Source: Rhea pennata | Taxonomy: Eukaryota; Chordata; Aves; Rheiformes; Rheidae | Direction of reading: 5' to 3' | Assembly (NCBI RefSeq): GCF_028389875.1 | Contig: NW_026907681.1 | Location: 1,612,001-1,676,000 of the forward strand | DNA length: 64,000 bases | Shown here: in pieces, positions 35,704 through 46,215 of the stretch | How the letters are laid out: each line of letters starts with the position of its first letter | How positions within the stretch are numbered: the stretch's first letter is position 1 | The notes under the pieces: generated by a model | Seen by the model: the letters and a program-made list of their open reading frames with translations, nothing else | Database searches by the model: none | What the model was told of the DNA's origin: nothing | Translations under genes and position numbers: made by a program

Positions 35704-36306
35704 CTGAATATGACCAAATACATTAAACTCAAATCAGCTTTAGAGTATAATTTAACGAGCAGTTCTCATTAGATTAACAACTAATTTACCTAAGTAGGTT
35801 TATGCACATCTCAGACCCAGCAGGCTTGACTGTAGGAGACAAGGTAGCAACAGTGGTACCCACTGATAACCAAACAGCAAAATTCATTAACAGGAGAGAA
35901 CGGAATAACAAAAGCTTCTCTTTAATGCAACAACCCCCTTCGAGAAAGAGAGTCATCAGGATTGACAGCACGTGAGGAAACATTGCGCAGGCAAAAAACA
36001 CTTATTACCTCTATGCCTTTATAATAAAGGTTTCTTATGGCATTGGATTTATAAAGCATAACAACGAGTTTAAGAATAGTTGGGCACCCCAGGAATCACC
36101 TGGAACAAATGATGTACACCTCTCAGTTGGGCAGGAAGTGCTCACTTCACTAGATTCCTCTTCCTTTGAAATGGTTCAACTGAAATCAGACATCAGGTGT
36201 AGGAAACCAAAGAGAAGATTGGAATTCTCATTTGTACTTTTTAGTCTGTGTGACTAGGGGAATCCTAAGAAGCCCATGGGCCAACCATCCTAAGGAGACC
36301 TCTTTC

Positions 36307-36461
36307 CTTGACAGCATAGACGTATAGACATCGCTCGCCTGGTCTCGCTCACTGTTTTTCCTCACAGCAGGAGAGATCTCCTTCCGCACCTTCACCAAGT
36401 CCTCCACCACGTGGAAGGATAACTTAATGTAGTTCTGCTTAAAATCCACCAAGTGATTTGG
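36307..36461 (-). pseudogene. POLE: POLE copy B exon 6, mutated donor
   Basis: Same GA-for-GT donor change as copy A. It encodes [20 protein letters not shown], with the family Val where copy A has Met. Exons 7-8 are missing here as well. Confidence 0.85.
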
Positions 36462-37012
36462 CTACAAAGCAACAAGACAGTGCCAGCTAAGGGTGGAAAA
36501 GAGTAATGAGGGAAAGGGGAAGACTGCTAACAGTAAGAAACCGTTGGGAAGGCAAATTATACTGGCACACGTGGAAGAACTGGCCAAAGAAGAGGTAGTA
36601 ATTGGATGGAAAGACTCGGAGTGAGAAGAGATGCTAGCAAGCACGTAAGACACACTGTGAAGAACATGTGAGCTATGCCAGTTCACACCAAGGGCCATCT
36701 TGTCTTGTTGTCTGTTTCCAAGCGCAATCACCAGTACACACCCAAGAAAGAGTAAATGTATAGTATCCCCCTCTGCCACAACACTCTTAATCTCCAACCA
36801 TTTCTAGCTCAGGAAATTTCTTGAGCATCCTGTGAAAAAGACTATGTGCTGGAGCAGAACATATATTTTATTTACTATTACTATAATAAGCAATTACTAT
36901 CAATAAGCAATAATTAGCCTATTCATGATATGCAATGCAAACAGTGCTTGAAGATTAAAGGTAAGCATACTGCTTCCCTTTACTGCTTAGCCCCTTTCTA
37001 CTCCACTTGAGC

Positions 37013-37014
37013 TC

Positions 37015-37044
<30 letters not shown>
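37013..37044. repeat. (GAAA)n microsatellite
   Basis: Counterpart of 10,606-10,637 in the duplicated block. Confidence 0.85.
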
Positions 37045-37045
<1 letters not shown>

Positions 37046-37083
37046 TAGTTATTCAATAGTACAGCAGGCAGAGGAATACTGAC

Positions 37084-37176
37084 CAGATCCAAATCTTCTT
37101 TGGGGACAGTTTCCAGCTTTGAAATGTTCCCTTGAAACTTCTTGGAGAGGAAGGATGACACTTCTTGTTCACAGCC
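37084..37176 (-). pseudogene. POLE: POLE copy B exon 5
   Basis: Open; as copy A with small changes near its start ([17 protein letters not shown]). Confidence 0.88.
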
Positions 37177-37810
37177 CTGCAAAGAAACTGGAGAATGAGC
37201 AACAAAGCCAGACACTTCTCCAGAGGAGAAGACAAGCTCACAAGAGGTTCTGGCACTAGTGTCCTCAATTGTGAGGGGAGGACACGAGGCTGTCCTGAAA
37301 TCCTGGCCGTCTGGAAATCTGTTCCTTCACACTGGGGCTCTCTTTGATCGTCAATTCACAGCACCGTCAGAACAAACCCAGTTTTGCAGCACGAGCAGGA
37401 TCAAGATGAGATGAGAGGGGAAATTTACCCCTGTTTGGGCTTAGAAGAAGTGAAATAGGCTCCAGAGATCAATTTTAGGACAAAAAAAGAACAGGAAAAA
37501 TATGACAGCTCCTTGAAGGGATAATTCATCACATAACAAACCAACCTCCCTCTAAGAAACCTTAGTGCAGCCACCATACTGATACAGCTGCTTCCCATCT
37601 CAAGTCTTCTCTAACAGCTCTGACAAAACCACCAACAGAAGCACTGGAGCTGTATTTTTCTCCTACCAACCCAAGAAGATGGTCGGTTACAAGGCCTCTC
37701 AGCTGACTGGGGGACCCTTCAAGTCAAACCTGCCCTTGTCTCTGGGACCTCGGCCACTAGTTTACTCAAGACCCCACTTGCCAGTGCGCAGCTTCCAAGT
37801 CCATACTCGC

Positions 37811-37855
37811 CTTCTGGGTAGCCATGTAGAAATACGGCTTATAGGGCAGGGCCAC
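37811..37855 (-). pseudogene. POLE: POLE copy B exon 4
   Basis: VALPYKPYFYMATQK, with the same missing AG acceptor and GC donor as copy A. Confidence 0.82.
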
Positions 37856-38170
37856 CCAGGAGAAATCAAAACCGGTGAACATTGCGCGACCCCGCAGCCA
37901 AGGTGAGAAACCAACCCAACGGTTCCCAACGGAAGCAACGGGCACCGCGCTGCCCTTGCTGCGCGTTGCTGGCATTTGTGCGCCACACACACATCCCTGC
38001 ATCTCTGCAGCACCCACCTTGGCCCCCAAGGGTCCCAGGTGGACCCAGCGTAGGGCAGACAGCGCTGCTGCCTTGTGGGTGATGCCTGGGGCCCAGAACA
38101 GCCAAACCGGTGGGGGCAGGCAGGACGCCCAGCCCGGGCACCAGCACTGCGCTGGAGGAACGGGATGCAC

Positions 38171-38248
38171 CTCGAAGCAGCTCCCATCCTCCGGGATGAA
38201 GTAGTCCACAGCGCTCACCAGCCGCCGGTCCTCGCCCAGCACCTCCGT
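38171..38248 (-). pseudogene. POLE: POLE copy B exon 3
   Basis: Open; differs from copy A by Cys for Arg in DGSRFE. Confidence 0.87.
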
Positions 38249-38303
38249 CTGCACATGCACATGGCCTGTTACGACACACGACCCCCCCCGCCCCCTCCCA
38301 CCC

Positions 38304-38475
38304 CAGTCCTACCGGGTGCCTGTCGGTGACATCTCCCCCTCTCGTCAGTGACATTCGCCCCCCGTCCTACAAGGTGCATGTCGGTGACCCCCCCATTGTT
38401 GTCCCCCCTAGTCCTACCAGGTGCCTGTGGGTGACACCCCCCGCCGGTGACATCCCCCCCTTGGCCCAGTCCTAC
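38304..38475. repeat. Exon-2-derived minisatellite, about three units
   Basis: Units near 38,306, 38,362 and 38,409 followed by the exon 2 end at 38,476. This is half the unit number of copy A. Confidence 0.8.
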
Positions 38476-38611
38476 CGGGTGCATGTTGATGAGCCAGCCC
38501 GTGCGCTCGCCAGGCTCCGTGGGCCGCTCGAAGCCGAACAGTGTGTCCAGCCGCTCCGTGCGCTGCGAGCGCTCCAGGCGCTTGAGGGAGGACAGCGAGG
38601 AGCCATCCTCC
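38476..38611 (-). pseudogene. POLE: POLE copy B exon 2
   Basis: The exon is 136 bp, open, with the same protein as copy A apart from its edges. Donor GTAGGA and acceptor CCTGCAG. Confidence 0.9.
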
Positions 38612-38711
38612 CTGCAGGACGCCGCGCCGCCAGCCGCCGCCCAGTCCCCCACGCGACCCACCACCGCCCACTCACACACACCTCCCGCTGCCGCCTGGCC
38701 CCAGTGCTCAC

Positions 38712-38766
38712 TGCCCCCCCAGCCGCCGCCGCCGCCGCCCGGCTCCGCGCCGCCCCGCAGCACCAT
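38712..38766 (-). pseudogene. POLE: POLE copy B exon 1
   Basis: ATG at 38,766 followed by [18 protein letters not shown]. Relative to copy A a 2-bp loss and a shorter GGC run change the frame after residue 7. The phase again does not match exon 2. Confidence 0.65.
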
Positions 38767-39135
38767 CCCGCCGCGGCCGGAGCTGCCTCGCGCGCTGCCC
38801 CCACCTCCCGCGAGCGGGAAGCCTGCCAGCCCCGCCTCCCCAGGGAGAGCACCAATCAGAGAGCGGCACCGCAGCCAATGGTCGCTCTCTTCCTCGACCT
38901 CTGCCCCGCAGCAGGGCGGCTGCGCTGGCCACGCCCCTCGCGGCACCTTCCCGGGCAGGCCCCGCCCCCGCCCCGGCTGCCGCTGCCGCGCACGCGCCTG
39001 CGCGGCGGCGCCCGGCGCGGCCCGACCCGGCCCGGCCCGGCCCGGCGCGGCCCGGCGCGGCCTGTCGTGGGGCGGCGGCGCTGCGCGGGAAGCGGCTGCT
39101 GCTCCCGAAGCGGCGCCGTCGCAGGGGCAGTTGCG
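38767..39135 (-). promoter_or_regulatory. POLE copy B CpG-rich promoter, cut by LTR1
   Basis: Counterpart of the copy A promoter. CCAAT boxes lie at 38,852-38,856 and 38,875-38,879. The retroviral array starts at 39,136, about 370 bp upstream of the ATG, so upstream promoter sequence beyond that point is gone. Confidence 0.6.
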
Positions 39136-39768
39136 TGTCATAAGTTACTCTCTTGAAGGTTAATTCATACAGAGAGTTTGTTAAATCATGTGAACAATTT
39201 ATTTAATTAAGTAAGCAGCCACAAGCAAAATAGCGCTGGGCGGCTGGGGAGTCTCAGCTCCGCCAACGGCGCGCGCCTCCCTCACACACAGTCCCCCCTT
39301 ATAGTCTGCGTTGTAATCTCCCGGTGCGTCCCGCGCATGTGTGAGTTGCTGGGGGGGTCGTCTGAAGCTCTCTGGTGGTCGTGGAGAGGAAGGCCGTGGT
39401 CTTCTTCCGTCTCTTTATTTTGGTTTGTCTCCTTGTGAGTGATCACAGGGGTTTGCTTATCTGTTGTGTTGACTCCCTTTTGGGATGCTGTTCTGTGAGA
39501 AAATTACAGGTGCCTGCTTATCTTTTCTTTATCCTTTTACCTTCAAAACCTCTGAGCAGCTTGTTGCTTACTTCAGCTCTTCATAGTCCTGCAAGATAGC
39601 TAGGGCCCCGACACTGGTTCCACAAGGGGTCATATAAGCTTTTGTGCTTACCATAATTTATTTGTCTGACACCATGTCTCAACCCTGATTGTTGTAAAAC
39701 CTCCTCCTCCCCCTCCATCGGCTTATTCCTCCTTCTAAACAATGAACAAATAGTTACAATTTATTACA
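39136..39768 (-). repeat. LTR1 (3'-most LTR of the array)
   Basis: 633 bp with TG...CA ends. The promoter region reads TATAAGGGGGG on the minus strand (39,298-39,303) and AATAAA lies near 39,199. It shares diagnostic variants with LTR5, not with the inner LTRs. It adjoins POLE promoter DNA on the left. Confidence 0.95.
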
Positions 39769-39787
39769 ATCCCTCCTTTTTCTTTTT
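39769..39787 (-). other. Polypurine tract, unit A
   Basis: Minus-strand A- and G-rich run ending AAAGGAGGGAT directly before LTR1, the plus-strand primer site. Confidence 0.85.
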
Positions 39788-39789
39788 GG

Positions 39790-40059
39790 TTACTTATTTT
39801 GTCCATTGAATTCCTGGAGCGCCCGGCGACTCAACGCTAATGCGTCCGCATCATCGTCTAATTCAAGTGATCCATACTTAGCACGTACCAGCATTAGGTG
39901 TACAGCTTCTAGGCGGCTTTTTACAATTGCCATTATTTTATTAAAAATACATGGTCCAAAAGTTAATGTTGTTATTAACAGTAGTAAAGGCCCTGCTATG
40001 GGTGAAACACATTGTTCCTGTAGGTAGGTTACACGGTGTTGTGCGGAAACTAGGGGCAC
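39790..40059 (-). pseudogene. env: env remnant, unit A
   Basis: An 89-codon frame keeps only a short SU start region, out of its usual frame, joined to the TM anchor IAGPLLLLITTLTFGPC and the cytoplasmic tail. Fusion peptide and ectodomain are absent. Confidence 0.88.
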
Positions 40060-40409
40060 CTGCTGTCGTTACTTGCTGTATCTTCATATCTAATTAAACT
40101 CCACTGAAAAGGTCGATGGGGGTGGTGTCGTTGTAGGATACCGCAGCTGACCATGATAATAACTCTAATTCCCGTGTTCCGCAAGAGCTAGTCGGGGCCC
40201 ATTTCTCCTAATGTTATGTTTTACCTGGCCTCTTAACCTCCCCACCGTCTGCACTCCTCTGCCTCGCTTGTCAGTTCGGTTGCAGCGAACTACAAGGTAT
40301 TGGTTCTTCTCGGCAGCAGTAGTGTTCTTCAGGGGAATCTGTTAGAGAGCCTTTGTCTAGGAGTGGGGCCCCTTCTCTCATTACGGTACATGGACAGGGG
40401 AAATAATAC

Positions 40410-41297
40410 TTATCGAGTCCGTTTAAGCGTTAATTTTAAGTCGGCGGAGCCTGGAACCGCCCTCCACTCTTCTCCCAGGATCGGTCCTTTCACACGGCTG
40501 GCATGAGTCCACCCTTTTTCTGCAGTCCGAACAGCTGTTTCTGTAGTAAGCAAAACAACGTAGGGGCCTTCCCACCGAGGTGCTAATGAAGTCTCTTTCC
40601 ATGTTTTGATTAGAACTTTATCTCCGGGCTGTACTCGGTGTATGGCTATATCTAATGGGGGTCGCTGCACCACTAGGCCTCTTTTCTGTAACTCTCTAGG
40701 TCGGCTCATTAACTGTGTTAGGTAGGGCTGTAATTGAGTATGTTGCAAATTGGGGTGGTCAAGAGGCATCTCTAAATCATATGGCATACCATAAAGCATT
40801 TCGAAAGGCGAAAGCCCCACGCCAGTTCGGGGCTGCGTTCGTATGTTTAATAAAGCAAGCGGTAAGCATTTTACCCAGGACGCCTTAGTTTCTAGCATAA
40901 GTTTTGTTAACTGTTTTTTAATTTCACCATTCATTCATTCCACCTTTCCAGAGCTTTGAGGATGCCACGGAGTATGATATTCCCAGCTTACTCCTAAAGC
41001 TTTCATAGTTTCTCGGGACACCTTAGATATAAAATGGGGACCTCTATCAGAGTCAATTGTTTCTACAATTCCGTATCTGGGAATTATATTCTCAAGCAAT
41101 ATTTTTACCACAGTCTGAGCTGTAGCCCTTGCCGTAGGGAATGCTTCAACAAAATGTGTGAGATGGTCTACAATCACAAGCATATATTTGTACCGTCCTG
41201 TTTTTGGAAGTTCTGTAAAATCTAATTGAATTTTTGCAAAAGGTCGATGAGCCAGTTCTCGACCTCCCAACACTCTTTTTCCTAACATGTTGAGCAT
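40410..41297 (-). pseudogene. pol: Integrase core and C-terminal domain, unit A, interrupted by a stop
   Basis: Two abutting frames hold the catalytic core (QLDFTEL, DSDRGPHF, SSGKVE) and the C-terminal domain ending in the WEGPYVV motif. A TGA at about 40,934 separates them exactly in the third catalytic region; the other units have CGA there. Confidence 0.9.
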
Positions 41298-43086
41298 TCA
41301 CCTTTCGACAAGTTATGCAGTCATTCACAACCCTCTTTGCTATATTGTAAATTCCTACACACATATACTTTATAGCAAATTGATCTATCAATGCTTGAGT
41401 TCCCCAGTGCGTGTTCTCATGAAACCTCTGTAGCACTCCCAAGGCTACCGACTTTGGGAGTACTTCTCGCCCATCCGGCAGTACCCACTTTCCCTTATCA
41501 GCTTCTTTTATACCCATTTGTACCATCTTGTTCTTTTCTAGCGGCGTGAAGCAAAATAGTGAGTAAACTGGTCTGTGCAAATAACAGCGTTCATATTCAG
41601 GGGCCTCGTCCCCAGCCGCTTCCTCGAGGAAATTACACTGTATTCCTCTGACACTCCTTTCCTTCCAACAATCATAACATGTTAACTTCTTTAAATCCTT
41701 TCCACAATTTGGACGGTCTTCCCTCATCTTTATAACCTGTAAACTCATCAGGGCCGCTCGTTTAGCTTCCTGATCTGCCAAATTATTTCCTCTAATTTGA
41801 GGAGTAAAACCTCGCTGATGTCCTTTCACATGGACTATAGCAATCTCTTTTGGTTCTCTAATAGCCTGCAGGACCTGAGTAATCAGTTCCTGGTGTATCA
41901 ATCCCTTATCTTGCCAGTCCTCTATTTTCTCTAACTTTTTCCTAATGTCCGTCCAGGATTTGGCCACAAACTGAGTTTTAAGTAAGGCCCCTCCCACAGG
42001 AGTCCCTGGATCTAAGCCACTATACAACTGCAAGCTTTTTCGCAGCCTTTCTAACCATTCTGTCGGGGTCTCATCCCGCCTTTGCTGTTCATTAAAAGCC
42101 TTATTAATATTCTGTCCCCTTGGGACTGATTCCCTTATCCCCTGAATGATAATGGTTCTTAAGTCTTGCATATGACCGCGATGGATTGGGTCCTGGTTAT
42201 TCCAATTAGGCGACTGCATTGGCCACTTAACATCTGCTGCCGGACCTTGCTGGTGTTGTTGGTCCCAGATTCGCATGCCAGCTCGCCTAATCATCCCTCT
42301 TTCCTCAGATGTGAACAGGATTCCCAGGATGGACTGTAGCTCCTCCCAAGTGTAAATATTTGGTCCTAGAAACTGCTCTGCCACTCCCAGTCGGTCTTCT
42401 AGTAGGTTTCCCATTTCCTTCTTAAAATCTCTCACGTCCCCGGAATTAATGGGGACGGCTACATATCCTGTCCCCGGTTGGGGTCCTCCCATAGCTGTTT
42501 CCCGCAGTGGATATAATCCTCCTTCGAGACTTAACCCCTGTGCTCTAGTCTGACTCCTAGTTACTGGTCTCTGGGGACTAGGGTTAGCCTCGCCATCCGA
42601 CTCCCCCGAGGACGGAAGTTCAGTCGGCCCGGGAAGAGAAGGGGCCGTAGGTATAGGAGGGAGTATATAAGGGGGTGGCGATAATGGGATCTCTAATTCT
42701 CGCTTCTTTTTCCCCCGCCCTCCTTTTTCTTTTAATGGGTATAAAAGGGTTCTCACCTCTGGATTTATCCAGAGGTGTGCATACTCGCTCTCTTCTAAGC
42801 TGAAGGGCTCCTTTGAATTTACGTAACTATTTAGGGCCTGGCATATCCAGTCCTCAAATGAACCAAAAGGGGGCCAGAAAACACTTTCTCCTTTTATAGG
42901 TTTGTTTCCCCAGACTTCAATACAATAATATATCATCTTAACTTTACTTTTTCCCTGCCTAGAAGGGGAATCATCCCAATATTTAATCATCAATCCTAGT
43001 GGGCTATCTGGGGGAATGGGAGGTAAGCCTCCACTACAAACTCCCCCACCCATGGGACCAGAAGGCTTACTTTTCTTCTGTCCCAT
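41146..43086 (-). CDS. gag-pol: Gag-RNase H-integrase zinc finger fusion ORF, unit A
   Basis: Open frame of 646 codons from the MGQ start (Gly2 suits myristoylation). Residues 1-395 are Gag: matrix, PPPY late motif at 137-140, and capsid with the MHR-like RRDETPTEWLERL. At 395/396 it passes in frame into the end of RNase H (HVKGHQRG, NNLADQEAK) and the integrase zinc site H556-H560-C590-C593, then runs out of frame. Nucleocapsid, protease and reverse transcriptase are missing. The MGQ start is preferred over the upstream Met, which translates a CA repeat. This is a deletion product; expression is unknown. Confidence 0.85.
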   Translation of the reverse strand: MGQKKSKPSGPMGGGVCSGGLPPIPPDSPLGLMIKYWDDSPSRQGKSKVKMIYYCIEVWGNKPIKGESVFWPPFGSFEDWICQALNSYVNSKEPFSLEESEYAHLWINPEVRTLLYPLKEKGGRGKKKRELEIPLSPPPYILPPIPTAPSLPGPTELPSSGESDGEANPSPQRPVTRSQTRAQGLSLEGGLYPLRETAMGGPQPGTGYVAVPINSGDVRDFKKEMGNLLEDRLGVAEQFLGPNIYTWEELQSILGILFTSEERGMIRRAGMRIWDQQHQQGPAADVKWPMQSPNWNNQDPIHRGHMQDLRTIIIQGIRESVPRGQNINKAFNEQQRRDETPTEWLERLRKSLQLYSGLDPGTPVGGALLKTQFVAKSWTDIRKKLEKIEDWQDKGLIHQELITQVLQAIREPKEIAIVHVKGHQRGFTPQIRGNNLADQEAKRAALMSLQVIKMREDRPNCGKDLKKLTCYDCWKERSVRGIQCNFLEEAAGDEAPEYERCYLHRPVYSLFCFTPLEKNKMVQMGIKEADKGKWVLPDGREVLPKSVALGVLQRFHENTHWGTQALIDQFAIKYMCVGIYNIAKRVVNDCITCRKVNAQHVRKKSVGRSRTGSSTFCKNSIRFYRTSKNRTVQIYACDCRPSHTFC

Positions 43087-43458
43087 CTTCCGGAGTACCT
43101 TCACACACACACACACACATACCGCTTCCCCCTTTTCGTGGCCCAGTCCCTCGCGGGATGTGGGAACCGCACTACCGAGGGGTCCGCACTCGCTTCGTCC
43201 TTACTGGACGTCTCTCACGTGTACTCCGGGATACCCAACCCCAACCGAATGGATCACCGGCCTATACTTACTCAATCCTGAGTCTTCATTCGGTCTTCGT
43301 GCACAAAGATTACTTGGGGTTGCCGGCTCTTTTTTTTTTGCTTGTGGCTAATTTAGGGTTCGTCGGTGAAGGGCTTGAGTGAAAATCGCTCTCGGCAGAG
43401 GCCGCCGAACTCGGCGGGGCGCCTCCCCTTCCGAAGAGCTTTTCAGTCCATTGCCTTC

Positions 43459-43476
43459 ATCCGAGTCACGGCACCA
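43459..43476 (-). other. Primer binding site, unit A (tRNA-His type)
   Basis: Minus strand TGGTGCCGTGACTCGGAT, 4 bp inside LTR2. It equals the complement of the 3' end of tRNA-His, as in HERV-H. Identical in all four units. Confidence 0.88.
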
Positions 43477-43480
43477 AATT

Positions 43481-44114
43481 TGTCATAAGTTACTCTCTTG
43501 AAGGTTAATTCATACAGAGAGTTTGTTAAATCATGTGAACAATTTATTTAATTAAGTAAGCAGCCACAAGCAAAACAGCGCTGGGCGGCCGGGGAGTCTC
43601 AGCTCCGCCAACGGCACGCGCCTCCTTCACATACAGTCCCCTTTTTATAATCTGCGTTGTAACCTCCTGGGGCGTTTTGCACATGTGTGAGTTGCTGGGG
43701 GGGTCGTCTGAAGCTCTCTGGTGGTCGTGGAGAGGAAGGCCGTGGTCTTCTTCCGTCTCTTTATTTTGGTTTGTCTCCTTGTGAGTGATCACAGGGGTTT
43801 GCTTATCTGTTGTGTTGACTCCCTTTTGGGATGCTGTTCTGTGAGAAAATTACAGGTGCCTGCTTATCTTTTCTTTATCCTTTTACCTTCAAAACCTCTG
43901 AGCAGCTTGTTGCTTACTTCAGCTCTTCATAGTCCTGCAAGATAGCTAGGGCCCCGACACTGGTTCCACAAGGGGTCATATAAGCTTTTGTGCTTACCAT
44001 AATTTATTTGTCTGACACCATGTCTCAACCCTGATTGTTGTAAAACCTCCTCCTCCCCCTCCATCGGCTTATTCCTCCTTCTAAACAATGAACAAATAGT
44101 TACAATTTATTACA
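43481..44114 (-). repeat. LTR2 (inner type)
   Basis: 634 bp, TG...CA. The TATA region reads TTATAAAAAG on the minus strand (43,641-43,650), unlike the outer LTRs. Confidence 0.95.
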
Positions 44115-44135
44115 ATCCCTCCTTTTTCTTTTTGG

Positions 44136-45893
44136 TTACTTATTTTGTTCATTGAATTCCTGGAGCGCCCGGCGACTCAACTCTAATGCGTCCGCATCAT
44201 CGTCTAATTCAAGTGATTCATACTTAGCACGTACCAGCATTAGGTGTACAGCTTCTAGGCGGCTTTTTACAATTGCCATTATTTTATTAAAAATACATGG
44301 TCCAAAAGTTAATGTTATTATTAACAGTAGTAAAGGCCCTGCTATGGTTGACAACAAGGTGGTGAGCCAAGGTGAATGATTAAACCAGGATTCATTCCAG
44401 TTCTGTCGAGCCTCATTTTCTCTTTTTCGTTTTTCTAGACCCTCTCGGAGTTTCATCATGGTATCTCTTACCACTCCAGTGTGATCAGCATATACACAAC
44501 ACTCCTCTCGCAGGGTGGCACAAAGCCCTCCTTGTTGTAAAAAGACCAAATCTAATCCCCTACGATTTTGTAGTACTACCTCTGAGAGGGATCTAACTGA
44601 TTTTTCTAACGCCGAAATGGATTGCTCGATCCTGGCCAAATCTTCGTCAACTGCGATACGCAGAGAGGTGAACTCTTGGCTTTGTTTTACTAGCGAGGCA
44701 ACTCCAGTACCAGCTCCTGCAACCCCTAAAACCATTAATGTGGCCAGGGTTACAGTTGTGACTGGTTCCCTCTTTTCGAGATGGTAATCTGCTACAGTGT
44801 GGTGACTGTATATATATTCCTCAGAGTGGTATAGAATCCTTGGTATAATTATTACCTGTACACAAAAATCATGAGACGAATTGAAGCGTTTTAATGATAA
44901 GCATGGAGTGACTCCTAATGATGAGCATGCCCACCTCGTGTTGTTGGCCGGAATTAACCATTGGTGTGACTGGTCGCGATCCTCTAAGATGTTACAAAGA
45001 CTGCCCTTTCCTCTGGGGACGGTACCCACGCACCTACCGCTTCCAGATACCTGGGTTAGTGTTACCCCGATTTCTTGTCCCCAGTGGCATTGTGAGGGGT
45101 TACTTTCGTTTGAATAGACGGGATCGCCTAAATCTCCGATGGCCTCATAATATGGGGGTCTTATGTTAATACATAACCAGCAGCGTCTGGTTATATTTGG
45201 ATTTGTTTGATTCAACACTCGATAACTAGCATCTATGACTTTCCATATGCTGTTCCCAGATGTGATTCTATGTTCCCCTGCAATGGTGGGGACTACATCT
45301 GTAGGGAATGATTCTATTGCACTATTGGGAGGTGTTGTAGATAGGTCTGGCCCAAGGGTTTTTGTAGGTCGGGCCTCTAGGATTCCCTTTGACAGTACGC
45401 TATTTGGTCCGACTGGTTGGGAAATCCTGGCCTCCTCTTTTTTTATCAGTATGAGGCCTCCCCTATCAGGTCCGTGTGAATAGAATCTAACGCCCCACAT
45501 TTTCCCTAGTAACCAGCTGATATCTTCCGGCTTGGTTACATTTAGATACAGAACCTTGCAAATCTCCTCGTTCCTATAATGTCCTGTGTATCCCAAATTT
45601 TGTCCTCGCCATCCTTGGCGGGGATCTGCTCGACGACTACATCCTAGCGGTCCATAGCCCACTTCTAAGAACTTGTCGCGACCTGCCCCAGGATTCCAGT
45701 CTGTAGCAATGGTTTCACAGCCCCAATATGCACAATAGTATTTATTTGGATAATTACAATACCCCCTTCCCGGGTTTGAGCTCGGACAGAAGTAAAGTCC
45801 TGATCGGTTGAAACACATTGTTCCTGTAGTTAGGTTACACGGTGTAGTGCGGAAACTAGGGGCACCTGCTGTCGTTACTTGCTGTATCTTCAT
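44136..45893 (-). CDS. env: env ORF, unit B (585 codons, no signal peptide seen)
   Basis: Gammaretrovirus-type envelope. SU has CWLC at residues 238-241 and many Asn-x-Ser/Thr sites. A basic EKR at about 373-375 precedes the hydrophobic stretch VTLATLMVLGVAGAGTGVAS. TM has the LQNRRGLDLVFL region, CX6CC at 458-466, and an anchor at about 513-533. The annotated Met is not preceded by a hydrophobic leader, and an in-frame TAA lies three codons upstream. The true N-terminus is therefore broken or lost, and entry to the secretory pathway is doubtful. Confidence 0.87.
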   Translation of the reverse strand: MKIQQVTTAGAPSFRTTPCNLTTGTMCFNRSGLYFCPSSNPGRGYCNYPNKYYCAYWGCETIATDWNPGAGRDKFLEVGYGPLGCSRRADPRQGWRGQNLGYTGHYRNEEICKVLYLNVTKPEDISWLLGKMWGVRFYSHGPDRGGLILIKKEEARISQPVGPNSVLSKGILEARPTKTLGPDLSTTPPNSAIESFPTDVVPTIAGEHRITSGNSIWKVIDASYRVLNQTNPNITRRCWLCINIRPPYYEAIGDLGDPVYSNESNPSQCHWGQEIGVTLTQVSGSGRCVGTVPRGKGSLCNILEDRDQSHQWLIPANNTRWACSSLGVTPCLSLKRFNSSHDFCVQVIIIPRILYHSEEYIYSHHTVADYHLEKREPVTTVTLATLMVLGVAGAGTGVASLVKQSQEFTSLRIAVDEDLARIEQSISALEKSVRSLSEVVLQNRRGLDLVFLQQGGLCATLREECCVYADHTGVVRDTMMKLREGLEKRKRENEARQNWNESWFNHSPWLTTLLSTIAGPLLLLIITLTFGPCIFNKIMAIVKSRLEAVHLMLVRAKYESLELDDDADALELSRRALQEFNEQNK

Positions 45894-46215
45894 ATCTAAT
45901 TAAACTCCACTGAAAAGGTCGATGGGGGTGGTGTGGTTGTAGGATACCGCAGCTGACCATGATAATAACTCTAATTCCCGTGTTCCGCAAGAGCTAGTCG
46001 GGGCCCATTTCTCCTAATGTTATGTTTTACCTGGCCTCTTAACCTCCCCACCGTCTGCACTCCTCTGCCTCGCTTGTCAGTTCGGTTGCAGCGAACTACA
46101 AGGTATTGGTTCTTCTCGGCAGCAGTAGTGTTCTTCAGGGGAATCTGTTAGAGAGCCTTTGTATAGGAGTGGGGCCCCTTCTCTCATTACGGTACATGGA
46201 CAGGGGAAATAATAC

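Larger units (their letters stand above)
39769..43480 (-). mobile_element. Internal region A (3,712 bp; pol and env deletions)
   Basis: The shortest unit. It has the gag-pol deletion shared with B and C, and in addition lacks about 1.45 kb of env between the SU start and the TM anchor. The env junction at about 40,000 shows a 5-6 bp near-identity (GGTTGA / GGGTGA) between the two parent sites. Confidence 0.93.

Noticed and set aside
38269..39156. 290- and 276-codon frames over POLE copy B exon 1
   Set aside because: Same GC-rich artefact as in copy A; they merely contain exon 2 in one frame.
43097..43120. CA repeats near each gag start as a CRISPR-like or regulatory array
   Set aside because: Simple dinucleotide repeat of differing length in the provirus leader; no spacers.
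42999..43382. 127-codon plus-strand frame in each unit leader
   Set aside because: It is antisense to the gag start and the untranslated leader, and partly reads a CA repeat.
43721..43945. 74-codon plus-strand frame repeated in every LTR
   Set aside because: It is antisense to the provirus, repeated only because the LTRs are repeated, and shows no protein features beyond a hydrophobic run.
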